From NCBI RefSeq assembly GCF_017742245.1, contig NZ_JAGHKO010000001.1, positions 1,641,061 through 1,705,060 of the forward strand: 64,000 bases of DNA, given 5' to 3'. Shown here piece by piece: positions 1 through 8,892 of this stretch. This DNA is from Niastella soli. Lineage in GTDB: Bacteria; Bacteroidota; Bacteroidia; Chitinophagales; Chitinophagaceae. The translations under genes were made by a program, and so were the position numbers. Position 1 is the first letter of the stretch, and every line of letters starts with the position of its first letter. Below the pieces are notes generated by a model, which was given only the letters and a program-made list of their open reading frames with translations, was not told the DNA's origin and made no database searches.

Positions 1-789
1 TGTGGGATTTACCGAATAATATTGAAAAATGCTTTTTAGCTGGGCGTCATCAAAAGCCGGGTCAATGACCGGCATTTCGTGCACATTGCCTAACTGGCCC
101 AGGTTATTACCAGTTAATATTTTACTGTTTTTAATAGGAGCAGGCAGCGCATCGATGCCAATGCCCAGTTTGGTATTGGGTTTTTCCACCATGAAAAGAT
201 TGGTTTCGTCAACCTTGCAATACCAGTCGCCACCGAGGCGGGCCACATGATGCAGCTTACGCTGATCGATCATCCCATTTTCATTGAGTATTTCATCGGC
301 AATATGCATACGCAGGATCTCGCAAAGCACCAGGTTGCCAGCCCCGCCTTCGGTACCCAATGGTTTTATTTCATGCACCTTGCATTCCATTTTCACCTTG
401 CTTTCTTTTACCATGGGTGGCTTCACCAGTGTGGCCGGTTCTGCGGTAAAACCTGCCTTGGTAAATTCGTCCACCTCTTTGGGAAATTCACAACTGGCCA
501 AACTGGTTTGGTATACCATGTCGTAATCAACAATATTGATCACCACTTCAGGTACTTCCAGTACATTTTGCAAGCTGTGTTTGGTGGTATTATCGCGTAC
601 CCGCCGGGCCGGTGAAAAGATCACCATGGGCGGGTTGCTGGAAAACATATTGAAAAAACTAAAGGGGCTCAGGTTAACATTACCTGCCTTGTCAATGGTA
701 CTGGCAAAACAAATAGGCCGGGGCGCTATTGCATGTTGCAAATAGTTTTGCCTCAGTACGGGTGTCAGGTCTTTTAAATCAATGATCAT
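1..789 (-). CDS. Flavin reductase family protein (partial, C-terminus off the window)
   Basis: The reading frame starts at ATG 789 and stays open to base 1, giving 263 residues without a stop codon. The N-terminal half reads as a flavin-reductase-like split-barrel domain, with the typical stretch SPFSFFNMFSSNPPMVIF near residues 38-55. Members bind FMN and reduce or carry flavin, usually for a partner oxygenase. The start lies 11 bases after the stop codon of the fumarylacetoacetate hydrolase gene on the same strand, so the two are very probably one transcript. In Bacteroidota this pair commonly sits with homogentisate or tryptophan degradation genes, so a role in aromatic amino acid breakdown is an inference from context. 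The rest of the operon lies outside the window. Confidence 0.85.
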   Translation of the reverse strand, partial: MIIDLKDLTPVLRQNYLQHAIAPRPICFASTIDKAGNVNLSPFSFFNMFSSNPPMVIFSPARRVRDNTTKHSLQNVLEVPEVVINIVDYDMVYQTSLASCEFPKEVDEFTKAGFTAEPATLVKPPMVKESKVKMECKVHEIKPLGTEGGAGNLVLCEILRMHIADEILNENGMIDQRKLHHVARLGGDWYCKVDETNLFMVEKPNTKLGIGIDALPAPIKNSKILTGNNLGQLGNVHEMPVIDPAFDDAQLKSIFQYYSVNPT

Positions 790-800
790 GTTGCAGGGAA

Positions 801-1811
801 TTAAACTGATTTCTTTCTGGCCAATAATGAAAAATCATCCTCTTCTTTAACGATGGTGTTGCTGAGTATACCCAGTCCGTCAATTTCCATTTCCACCACA
901 TCGCCAGGTTGCAGCCACTGTTCAACATAGTTGGGATCGTTCAGTTTACCGGTGCCATTCAGTTCTAAAAAGCAACCGGTGCCTACGGTGCCGCTGCCAA
1001 TTACATCACCTGGGTTCAGGTTTACGCCATAAGATGCTCTTTCAATGATCTCGGCAAAGGTCCAGTCCATATCTTTCATGTTACCATCGCTCACCTGTTT
1101 GCCATTTACCCGGCATTGCATGCGCAGGTTGAAACTTTTACCGGTATGACCAGCTTTGGTAGGTACCTCATATTGTTGTAATTCATCCAGGGTTACCAGC
1201 CAGGGGCCGATCACTGTTGAGAAATCTTTTCCCTTGGCAGGTCCGAGGTTCAACAGCATTTCCTCCATTTGCAGACGACGTGCGCTCATATCGTTCATGA
1301 TCATGAGGCCGCCAATATATTCATCGGCATCTTCGGCCCTGATGTTACGGCCTGCTTTACTGATCACAATGGCTACTTCCAACTCAAAGTCGAGTTTTTC
1401 AAAATGATCGGGCATACATTGAATATCGCCCGGGCCCTGAATACTATGGTGATTGGTAAAATAAAAAATGGGGTATTGGTCAAATTCGGGGATCATGGGC
1501 ACTTTGCGATTACGGCGGGCCGCTTCCACGTGTTGGCGGAAAGCATACCCATCACGGCAGGATGAAGGAAAAGGAACGGGTGCAAGAATAGGTACGCTAT
1601 TATACGCAAAGCCCTTGCTTTTAGGGATTTTCCCTTCTTTGATCATCATTTCTCCACCCAGCGCCATGGCATAAGCGTCTTCCCAGTAAACAAGGAACAT
1701 ACTCATATTGGGAGGCAGATCGGGGTGTAAAACTTCGGTATCATATAGTAATCCGTCTACCAGTATGGCTACACGGTCATGACCTTCGCTGAGATAAGAA
1801 ACAAGTTTCAT
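801..1811 (-). CDS. Fumarylacetoacetate hydrolase family protein
   Basis: This 336-residue protein has the FAH C-terminal fold. An acidic metal-binding stretch (KLDFELEVAIVIS, about residue 140) is followed by IGGLMIMNDMSARRLQ and GKDFSTVIGPWLV, all typical of the family. FAH enzymes cleave a carbon-carbon bond in a 2,4-dioxo acid using a divalent metal; fumarylacetoacetase itself ends tyrosine degradation by making fumarate and acetoacetate. The length and the flavin reductase gene 11 bases downstream fit an aromatic amino acid catabolic operon. The exact substrate cannot be read from sequence, because acylpyruvases and related hydrolases share the fold. The start at 1811 is the first Met of a clean N-terminus (MKLVSYLSEG). 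Confidence 0.88.
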   Translation of the reverse strand: MKLVSYLSEGHDRVAILVDGLLYDTEVLHPDLPPNMSMFLVYWEDAYAMALGGEMMIKEGKIPKSKGFAYNSVPILAPVPFPSSCRDGYAFRQHVEAARRNRKVPMIPEFDQYPIFYFTNHHSIQGPGDIQCMPDHFEKLDFELEVAIVISKAGRNIRAEDADEYIGGLMIMNDMSARRLQMEEMLLNLGPAKGKDFSTVIGPWLVTLDELQQYEVPTKAGHTGKSFNLRMQCRVNGKQVSDGNMKDMDWTFAEIIERASYGVNLNPGDVIGSGTVGTGCFLELNGTGKLNDPNYVEQWLQPGDVVEMEIDGLGILSNTIVKEEDDFSLLARKKSV

Positions 1812-1971
1812 GTATGGCAGTATTTTAATGGCTGCAATTTAAGTTAACTAGTTGACTAGTTTGTTACGAGTTGACGAGTTGGCTGGTTGGAAGGGTGACT
1901 GGGGGAAAGTCTGCCGGAAAATGCGGTATAAAAAATTGCCGGGCGGTTTCAATTGTTTGTAACTTTTGCCC

Positions 1972-3219
1972 ATGAAACAATTGGTGGTAGTAACAGCCTT
2001 GTTAGCAACAATTGGCATAGCTCATGCGCAAAACAAAACGGATAAATGGCTTGAACAGCTGATTCGGGAACAGGCCTCGCCTTTTTTGAAAGATATATTA
2101 AACCAACCCGATACGTTTCACTACCAGCTTATTTATACAAAGATCGACCGCGATAAAAATAACAAGCCTCATTTTACCAATTATTATTTCAGGGTAAACC
2201 GGAATGAATATTTTAACCCGGCCTCCATGGTTAAACTGCCCACAGCCTTATTAGCCCTGGAAAAGATCAATACCTTAAAGAAGTATGGTGTTACCAAATA
2301 TACCACCATGCTTACCGATAGCGCGTATAGCCGCCAAACCCGGGTTAAATGCGATAGCAGCGCTGCCAACTATCTGCCATCTTTAGCCCATTATGTAAAA
2401 AAGGTCTTTCTGGTAAGCGACAACGACGCCTATAACCGCTTGTATGAATTTGTAGGCCAGCAACAATTGAATGAACGCTTATGGCAAATGGGGTATAAGG
2501 ATACCCGCATTACCCGCCGCTTTGTTACCATGAATGAGGATGAGAACCGCCATACCAATCCTATCCGGTTTATGAAGGAAGATAGTTTGTTGTATGCACA
2601 AATTCCTTTGTTCAATCCTGATCCGTTCGACTTTCATAAGAAAATATTGATAGGCCGGGCGCATTTTAACCGGTATGATAGTTTAATAAAAGAACCCTTC
2701 GATTTTACCACGCATAATAATTTTCCATTGGAAGATATGCAACAGGTATTGCAGGCTGCTTTGTTTCCTGAAGCAACGCCCGCTAAAAAACAGTTTCATT
2801 TACAACCCGAAGATTATACATTCCTGCATCGCTATATGAGTGAACTGCCATCAGAAAGCGATTATCCGAGATATGATACTACTGAGTTTTTCGATAGTTA
2901 TACCAAGTTCTTTATGTTCAAAGCCTGGAAAAGTAAAATTCCGCCTTATATGCGGGTATTTAATAAAACAGGCTGGTCGTATGGTTTCCTGACCGATGTT
3001 GCCTATATCGTTGATTTCAAGAACAAGATTGAATTTATGGTAAGTGGCAATATTTATGTGAACAGCGATGGGGTATTGAATGATGACAAATATGAGTATG
3101 AAGAAACCGGGTATCCTTTTTTTAAAGAAGTAGGAAATATTATTTACCAATACGAACTGAAACGGAAAAGAAAATATTCACCTGATCTGAGTGCCTTTCA
3201 GTTTAATTATAGCAATTAA
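1972..3219 (+). CDS. Secreted serine hydrolase, class A beta-lactamase fold
   Basis: The 415-residue product starts with a signal peptide ending near AHAQ (residue 20). It carries the three marks of the penicillin-binding/beta-lactamase fold: SMVK at 85-88 with the nucleophile Ser85, SDN at 149-151, and KTG at 332-334. It is much longer than a true class A beta-lactamase (about 290 residues), with an insert between SDN and KTG, so a periplasmic peptidase, esterase or cell-wall hydrolase is as likely as drug hydrolysis. I chose ATG 1972 over TTG 1966 because the signal peptide begins there. A -7-like box, TAACTTTTG, ends only three bases before the ATG. The next gene starts five bases after the stop codon. 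Confidence 0.82.
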   Translation: MKQLVVVTALLATIGIAHAQNKTDKWLEQLIREQASPFLKDILNQPDTFHYQLIYTKIDRDKNNKPHFTNYYFRVNRNEYFNPASMVKLPTALLALEKINTLKKYGVTKYTTMLTDSAYSRQTRVKCDSSAANYLPSLAHYVKKVFLVSDNDAYNRLYEFVGQQQLNERLWQMGYKDTRITRRFVTMNEDENRHTNPIRFMKEDSLLYAQIPLFNPDPFDFHKKILIGRAHFNRYDSLIKEPFDFTTHNNFPLEDMQQVLQAALFPEATPAKKQFHLQPEDYTFLHRYMSELPSESDYPRYDTTEFFDSYTKFFMFKAWKSKIPPYMRVFNKTGWSYGFLTDVAYIVDFKNKIEFMVSGNIYVNSDGVLNDDKYEYEETGYPFFKEVGNIIYQYELKRKRKYSPDLSAFQFNYSN

Positions 3220-3223
3220 GTGT

Positions 3224-5704
3224 ATGATAAAGTGCCGGCTTGCCTCTATTGGTTTACTTGTTTTACTGTTAAACCTAACCGGGTTTACCGTTACAGCCCA
3301 ACCGCAACAAAGTTGGGTGCGCATTAATTTATTGGGTTATAAACCTGGCAGCCCCAAGATAGCGGTGTGGTGCAGTAAAGAAAATAATACCATAACCAGT
3401 TTTTCTATTATTGATGTAACCAGTGGAAAACCCGTTTTTACAGGAAAAGCCGGTAAGGCATATGGAGGGTATGGGCCCTTTACCCAAACGGGCCGGTTGA
3501 ATTTTACCAACTTCACCAAACCAGGGCGTTATTTTATAAAGGCGGGTGAGGCTACCTCGCCTGAGTTCACCATTGGGGCAGATGTGTACAAAGGTGCGGC
3601 CGATTTCTGTTTGAGTTACATGCGGCAACAACGCAGTGGCTTTAATCCTTTTTTGAAAGACAGTTGCCATACGCATGATGGGTATACCTTATACGGTCCT
3701 ATGCCCGATAGCACCCATATTGATGCCAGTGGTGGCTGGCACGATGCCTCCGATTATCTGCAATATTTAACTACATCGGCCAATGCTACCTGGCATTTGC
3801 TGGCTGCAGCGCGCGATTTTCCCAATGCCTTTGGCGATGGCCATTTGGCAAACGGGTTACCTGGGAAAAATAACCAATCCGATGTGCTGGATGAAGCCCG
3901 CTGGGGTTTGAACTGGTTATTAAAAATGCATCCCCGTAAAGACTGGTTGTTTAATCAGATTGCCGACGACCGAGATCATCATGGAATGCGCTTGCCCAAA
4001 GAGGATAGTTTTTATGGTCGTGGCTTTGAACGGCCGGTCTATTTTTGTACAGCCACTCCTCAGGGTTTTGGGAAATATAAGAACCGGTCAACCGGTCTGG
4101 CTTCCACTGCTGGCAAGTTTGCCAGCGCGTTTGCTTTAGGGGCTGAGTTATTTAATGATACTTTATTACAAAGCCGGGCATTGTCGGCCTGGACATTGGG
4201 CGTTGAAAAGCCTGGTGTTTGCCAAACGGCACCGGGGCGCTCGCCTTATTTTTATGAAGAAGACAACTGGACAGACGATATGGAGCTGGCCGGCGCCGCA
4301 CTTGCCCACCTGAACAGGGCCAATAAAAAATACCTGGGGGCGGCAAAAACATATGCAAAGGGCGAAACTATAACACCGTGGCTGGGTGCTGATACGGCCC
4401 GGCATTATCAGTGGTATCCTTTTATCAATATCGGGCATTACGAACTGGCAAAATTGTCAACCGGTACTGAGCGTGCTACCTTGATAAATTTTTATAAACA
4501 GGGAATTGAACGGGTATGGCAAAAGGCCCGGCAGAATGCTTTTTACCGGGGCATACCGTTTATCTGGTGCAGTAATAACCTCACCACTTCCTTTGCCATA
4601 CAATGTTATTGGTACCGTCAGTTGAGTGGTGATACCAGCTATAGCGAACTGGAGCAGGCTTGTTTTGACTGGTTGTTGGGCTGTAATCCCTGGGGCTCCA
4701 GTATGGTTTATGGGCTGCCTGCTGGTGGTGATACGCCGGCCGACCCACACTCGGCTTTTACTCATATAGGGCATTACCCCATTAATGGCGGGTTGGTTGA
4801 TGGCCCGGTGTATGGGTCAATTTATAAAAGTCTGATCGGTATCACCCTGAACGAACCCGATGAATATGCCGACTTTCAAAGCGACCTGGTAGTGTATCAT
4901 GATGACTATGGCGATTACAGTACCAATGAACCCACCATGGACGGTACGGCATCGCTTATTTATTTACTGGCAGCCAAAGAAATGGGCAAATCACAACAAA
5001 CGCCTGTTACTTATGATCATGGCGCTATAACGCGGGGAAGTACTGCCAAAAAACAACTGGCACTTGTTTTTACCGGCGATGAATATGCAGATGGCGCTGC
5101 TTATATTGCCCGGTTTTTACAACAGGAAAAAATAAAGGCTTCTTTTTTCTTTACGGGGCGGTTTTATCGCAAGGCCGCCAACAAACAGATAATTGGTCAA
5201 TTGAGAAAACAGGGCAATTATCTGGGGCCTCACTCCGACCAACACCTGGTGTATTGCGATTGGAACCAACGTGACAGCCTGTTGGTGACGCAAAAGCAAT
5301 TTGCCCATGACCTGGCCGACAATTATACTGCTATGGCTGCGTACAGCATTAATAAAAAAGAAGCATTATATTTTCTGCCACCGTATGAATGGTATAATGA
5401 TACGATTGCCGCCTGGACTAAACAAGCGGGCTTACAATTGATAAATTATACACCAGGCACTTATAGCAATGCGGATTATACTACACCCGATATGAAGAAC
5501 TACCGGAGCAGTGCGGCGATATTAGATTCAATTATTAATTATGAACAACGAAGCGCCACGGGGTTAAATGGCTTTGTATTATTGATACACATAGGTTCGC
5601 ATCCTGCCCGCACAGATAAATTTTATTACCAGCTTCCGGCGCTGATCAATTATCTCCGCCAAAGAAGTTACACATTGACCACCGTCAGAGATCTCTTACG
5701 ATAA
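3224..5704 (+). CDS. Glycoside hydrolase family 9 (endoglucanase-type) fused to a polysaccharide-deacetylase-like domain
   Basis: This 826-residue secreted protein has a signal peptide (to about residue 25), a cellulase-type Ig-like N-domain, and a GH9 (alpha/alpha)6 barrel to about 590. The GH9 nucleophile-water aspartates are in GGWHDASDY (Asp174, Asp177) and the acid Glu569 is in STNEPTMDG. From about 610 to the end follows a NodB/CE4-like domain: FTGDE (619-620 in place of the usual DD), the metal pair HSDQH (His670, His674), and LLIHIG near the end. The Arg of the usual RPPY motif is missing (LPPYEW). GH9 enzymes cut beta-1,4-glucans; the C-domain may remove acetyl groups from the same polymer, or may be inactive. 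The start was set at ATG 3224, five bases after the preceding stop codon, because the signal peptide follows it directly. Confidence 0.88.
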   Translation: MIKCRLASIGLLVLLLNLTGFTVTAQPQQSWVRINLLGYKPGSPKIAVWCSKENNTITSFSIIDVTSGKPVFTGKAGKAYGGYGPFTQTGRLNFTNFTKPGRYFIKAGEATSPEFTIGADVYKGAADFCLSYMRQQRSGFNPFLKDSCHTHDGYTLYGPMPDSTHIDASGGWHDASDYLQYLTTSANATWHLLAAARDFPNAFGDGHLANGLPGKNNQSDVLDEARWGLNWLLKMHPRKDWLFNQIADDRDHHGMRLPKEDSFYGRGFERPVYFCTATPQGFGKYKNRSTGLASTAGKFASAFALGAELFNDTLLQSRALSAWTLGVEKPGVCQTAPGRSPYFYEEDNWTDDMELAGAALAHLNRANKKYLGAAKTYAKGETITPWLGADTARHYQWYPFINIGHYELAKLSTGTERATLINFYKQGIERVWQKARQNAFYRGIPFIWCSNNLTTSFAIQCYWYRQLSGDTSYSELEQACFDWLLGCNPWGSSMVYGLPAGGDTPADPHSAFTHIGHYPINGGLVDGPVYGSIYKSLIGITLNEPDEYADFQSDLVVYHDDYGDYSTNEPTMDGTASLIYLLAAKEMGKSQQTPVTYDHGAITRGSTAKKQLALVFTGDEYADGAAYIARFLQQEKIKASFFFTGRFYRKAANKQIIGQLRKQGNYLGPHSDQHLVYCDWNQRDSLLVTQKQFAHDLADNYTAMAAYSINKKEALYFLPPYEWYNDTIAAWTKQAGLQLINYTPGTYSNADYTTPDMKNYRSSAAILDSIINYEQRSATGLNGFVLLIHIGSHPARTDKFYYQLPALINYLRQRSYTLTTVRDLLR

Positions 5705-5898
5705 CAAGAAAATGTAGAAAAATTTCCCTAACGGTTATTACTATTATTTTTAATAGTAGCCTTCTCAAATAATTTTTAGTCTTCCCTAAACCATTTTTTC
5801 ATTAGGTGGTTATAAATATTGCATCAACTTTTCCAACCAAGTGAGTACCCTGGCAAGCATTTATTTAAGATAGGATAAGATCATACAATGATTTCCTG
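5705..5898. other. Intergenic gap with a small hairpin
   Basis: No gene is visible in these 194 bases. A short AT-rich inverted repeat (ACTATT..AATAGT, about 5739-5757) follows the GH9 gene and may help end its transcript. No clear TAnnTTTG box was found before the desaturase gene. Confidence 0.3.
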
Positions 5899-6996
5899 AT
5901 GGAAAAGGCAACCAAACCACGCTATGCGAAGAATGGCGATGAAGTCATTTTTCATCAATTGCGTCAGGATGTGAGTATTCTTGTACAGCAATTGGAACCA
6001 AAACGACGGGGCAGCATTTTATTAAAGGCAGTATTTTTCCCCGCCATTTATATATTGACTTATACAGTCATACTGGTAGCCGGTAACCAGCCAGGGATCT
6101 TTTACACCGGTTATTTCCTATTGGGTGTTTTCCTGGTGATGATATTCCTGAATATCATTCACGATGCGGTCCACGGCACCATTTTCCCAGATAAAAAATT
6201 AAATCAATGGTATGTTTACCTGTTCGATCTGATGGGAGCGAATAGCTTTGTATGGCGACAGCGGCATATTCGTTTTCATCACAACTATCCCAATGTGAAT
6301 GGATGGGATACCGATATTGAGCAGAGTGACCTGGCACGTATTTTCCCTACAGGCAGCGCGCTACCCATTCACCGGTATCAGCATATTTATTTGCCGCTGT
6401 TGTATCCCTTATACCTTTTCAACTGGTTGCTGGTACGGGATTTCAAAGACTTTTTTAATAAGAAGAAAACCATTTGGAAACTGGTTACTATTCCCAAAGT
6501 TGAATATGTAAAATTGTTTGTATTCAAGGCATTCTTTTTGTTATACCTGATAGTGTTGCCCAAAATGATTTTGCACATAACCTGGTGGCAGATAGTATTG
6601 GGGTTTGTAATAATGTTATTTACTGCCAGCGTATTTTCATTGATGGTGTTGTTAAGCCCTCATGCCAATACGAGTTCTGAATTTCCTTTGCCGGATGAAG
6701 GTAATAGCCTACCGCATAACTGGATGATGCATATGCTAACGACTACCAATGACGTTACCAACGATAACTGGTTCATCAGGTTTTTTATGGGCTGTTTTAA
6801 TTATCATGTGGCGCATCATTTGTTCCCGAACGTTAATCATATTTATTACCCCGAAGTAACCGGATTGTTAAAAAAGTATGCAGAGCAATACAATCTACCA
6901 TACCGGCAGTACTCATTGGGGGTTTCATTAAGCAAACATTACCAGTTGTTGAAAGAGAATGGTGTTACAGAGGATATTTTTGAAGAAACTATGTAA
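5899..6996 (+). CDS. Membrane fatty acid desaturase
   Basis: The 365-residue integral membrane protein has the three histidine boxes of the di-iron desaturases: HDAVH at 88-92, HIRFHH at 123-128 and HVAHH at 303-307. Hydrophobic segments lie around 40-85 and 205-255. There is no fused cytochrome b5 domain. Such enzymes insert a cis double bond into a fatty acyl chain bound to lipid or CoA, using O2 and electrons from ferredoxin or cytochrome. The third box here is HxxHH without the leading Gln of front-end desaturases, so position specificity is open. It is followed at once by a fatty acid hydroxylase gene, which points to shared control of membrane acyl-chain chemistry. Confidence 0.88.
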   Translation: MEKATKPRYAKNGDEVIFHQLRQDVSILVQQLEPKRRGSILLKAVFFPAIYILTYTVILVAGNQPGIFYTGYFLLGVFLVMIFLNIIHDAVHGTIFPDKKLNQWYVYLFDLMGANSFVWRQRHIRFHHNYPNVNGWDTDIEQSDLARIFPTGSALPIHRYQHIYLPLLYPLYLFNWLLVRDFKDFFNKKKTIWKLVTIPKVEYVKLFVFKAFFLLYLIVLPKMILHITWWQIVLGFVIMLFTASVFSLMVLLSPHANTSSEFPLPDEGNSLPHNWMMHMLTTTNDVTNDNWFIRFFMGCFNYHVAHHLFPNVNHIYYPEVTGLLKKYAEQYNLPYRQYSLGVSLSKHYQLLKENGVTEDIFEETM

Positions 6997-7001
6997 TTTT
7001 G
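6994..7001 (+). promoter_or_regulatory. -7 promoter box TAATTTTG overlapping the desaturase stop codon
   Basis: The octamer matches the Bacteroidota -7 consensus TAnnTTTG exactly, and its first three bases are the TAA stop of the desaturase gene. The ATG of the hydroxylase gene lies 18 bases further on. No good -33 TTG at about 20 bases was found, so the box may be weak or coincidental. Confidence 0.5.
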
Positions 7002-7019
7002 CCCTTAATCACCCGGTTT

Positions 7020-7682
7020 ATGAAATTTGAGAAGATACATAATAAAGGACAGGCACGGTTATTTCAGAACCAATACCTCGAAATGCTCACCAAAACACAC
7101 CCCCTGGTTATTTGGGGAATGTATGTTCCGGTGATCATTTACATGCTCTATTACAGTCATGATCACTTTGGCTTCACTCCATTGCGCATTACGGGTACAT
7201 TCATGGGTGCGCTGCTTTTCTGGACATTCTTTGAGTATATCGCGCATCGTTTTCTATACCATTGGGTGAGCGAAAGCCCCCGGGTACAGAAGTTTGTATA
7301 TACCATGCATGGCAATCACCATCATTATCCGCGCGACAGGGAACGGTTATTTCTGCCGCCGGTACCCAGCCTTATAATGGCATCGGCCATTTTTGGTCTT
7401 ATGTACCTGGTGATGCGCGAGAATGTGTTTATGTTCTTTCCGGGTTTTATTTTAGGTTACCTGTTATATGGCAGTATGCATTATGCCATTCATGCGTGGA
7501 ACCCGCCTTTTAAATGGATGAAACCGCTTTGGCGCAATCACCACCTGCATCATTATAAAAATGAGAATAAAGGCTATGGGGTTAGTACTACTATCTGGGA
7601 CAGGGTCTTTGGTACCATGTTCGATCTGAAAAAGGAAAAAGAAGATAAAGAGAAGGTGAGAGACCTGATGTTTAAAAACTAA
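7020..7682 (+). CDS. Fatty acid hydroxylase / sterol desaturase superfamily protein
   Basis: The 220-residue membrane protein has the eight-histidine pattern of the fatty acid hydroxylase superfamily: HRFLYH, HGNHHHYP, HYAIH and HHLHHY in order, interleaved with hydrophobic segments. The size and pattern match the catalytic part of fatty acid 2-hydroxylases, which hydroxylate acyl chains of sphingolipids or related lipids using a di-iron centre. Many Bacteroidota make 2-hydroxylated sphingolipids or aminolipids, so this is a plausible role, but it is inferred from the family. I placed the start at ATG 7020 rather than a TTG at 6999, because a promoter box covers 6994-7001 and the normal N-terminus begins at 7020. 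Confidence 0.83.
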   Translation: MKFEKIHNKGQARLFQNQYLEMLTKTHPLVIWGMYVPVIIYMLYYSHDHFGFTPLRITGTFMGALLFWTFFEYIAHRFLYHWVSESPRVQKFVYTMHGNHHHYPRDRERLFLPPVPSLIMASAIFGLMYLVMRENVFMFFPGFILGYLLYGSMHYAIHAWNPPFKWMKPLWRNHHLHHYKNENKGYGVSTTIWDRVFGTMFDLKKEKEDKEKVRDLMFKN

Positions 7683-7706
7683 AACGTTATCTAAGAGATT
7701 TGAATA

Positions 7707-7742
7707 AAAAGATGCCCCGGCTGTATGGTCGGGGCATCTTTT
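7707..7742. terminator. Bidirectional rho-independent terminator
   Basis: A perfect 13-base inverted repeat, AAAAGATGCCCCG and CGGGGCATCTTTT, with a 10-base loop sits between two convergent genes. T-runs follow on both strands, so it should serve both the hydroxylase and the GNAT-like gene. Confidence 0.92.
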
Positions 7743-7747
7743 ATTTG

Positions 7748-8872
7748 TTACCTGAATATGTAGCGGTAAGTTCGGTGTATTTTATCCTGTTTGGCGCCCG
7801 TAGCTTCGTGCAGGGCGATCATCTTATCGTTAAAGTCGCCCACCCAGGCCAGCTCAACACCCGTGATGGTATTACGCGGCAATACCTCCAGCTGCAGACA
7901 GCGAATAAGCGCCGATTCAATACCATGGTTCTGGAACTTTTTCTTGCAACCCATAATGATGATCCGCAGTCTTTCAACCTTCATGGTTTTTGAGTACCAG
8001 AGGAATTTTAGCTTACCCCACAGGTTTAGTTTGCCGTGTACGTGTTTTAAGATCTGGTTTACATCGGGCAAACAAAGCACCACGGCAATAGGTTCATCTT
8101 TAAAGTAAGCGAACCAGATGATCTTTTCATCCATAATGGCCTTCATTTGCCGGAAGGACTCCTTAATGGTACCCATTTCAATGGGAGTGAAGTTTTCGAA
8201 ATTGCTCCAGGCGTCGTTATAGATCTCGCGGAAGTCAGCGGCGTACTGGTCAAACTTCGACTTGTCGAAATGCCGGAAGCTATAATCCGGTTTCTTCATT
8301 ACCCAGTCGGCGATCTTGGTGAACCGCTCAGGAAGGGGCGTAGTGGCGTCTAAAAAGTTGGTGAGCTGATCGTATAGTTTGGTAAAACCATATGATTCAA
8401 AAAAGTCTTTATAATAGGGTGGGTTGTAATTCATGCCCAGGCTGGGTGGTTTAAACCCGTGGATGAGCAGTCCCCAGTATTTATCATTCTCGCCAAAATT
8501 TATAGGGCCGTCCATGGCTTCCATGCCTTTGCTTTTGAGCCAGGTTTTGGCTGTATCGAGCAAAAGAAAGGCGGCTTTTTCATCCTGTATACATTCAAAA
8601 AAACCAACCCCGCCCGTTGGTTGGGGGTTCTTATGAGATTTTTCGTAATTTATAAAGGCGGCAATACGGCCAATTATAAGGCCGTTTTTATCAGCCAGTA
8701 ACCAGCGGTTTAAAAGGCCATGGGAAAAAAAAACGTTACGGGAAGGGTCAAAAATAGCTTCCACATCACTATCCAACGGACAAATCCAGTGCGGATCGTA
8801 TTTATATAGTCTTTTGGGCAGGTCAATAAATGCTTGAGCCTGTTTCCAATTGGCTACCTCTATCAGGTTCAT
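7748..8872 (-). CDS. GNAT-like conserved protein (possible acyltransferase)
   Basis: The 374-residue protein is soluble and has no signal peptide. The C-terminal half (about 240-340) resembles an acyl-CoA N-acyltransferase fold, with the stretch KVERLRIIIMGCKKKFQNHG leading into a helix and a terminal strand. The N-terminal half contains DGPINFGENDKYWGLLIHGF, a conserved block I recognise from uncharacterised bacterial proteins of this size. I do not know its substrate. It follows a small conserved gene by 20 bases on the same strand, and the pair ends at a strong shared terminator. Confidence 0.6.
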   Translation of the reverse strand: MNLIEVANWKQAQAFIDLPKRLYKYDPHWICPLDSDVEAIFDPSRNVFFSHGLLNRWLLADKNGLIIGRIAAFINYEKSHKNPQPTGGVGFFECIQDEKAAFLLLDTAKTWLKSKGMEAMDGPINFGENDKYWGLLIHGFKPPSLGMNYNPPYYKDFFESYGFTKLYDQLTNFLDATTPLPERFTKIADWVMKKPDYSFRHFDKSKFDQYAADFREIYNDAWSNFENFTPIEMGTIKESFRQMKAIMDEKIIWFAYFKDEPIAVVLCLPDVNQILKHVHGKLNLWGKLKFLWYSKTMKVERLRIIIMGCKKKFQNHGIESALIRCLQLEVLPRNTITGVELAWVGDFNDKMIALHEATGAKQDKIHRTYRYIFR

Positions 8873-8892
8873 GAAGCGAACTTAGGAATTAT

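Noticed and set aside
1972-3219. A true beta-lactamase conferring drug resistance
   Set aside because: The motifs SxxK, SDN and KTG are present, but the protein is over 100 residues too long and I could not place the Glu166 loop with confidence.
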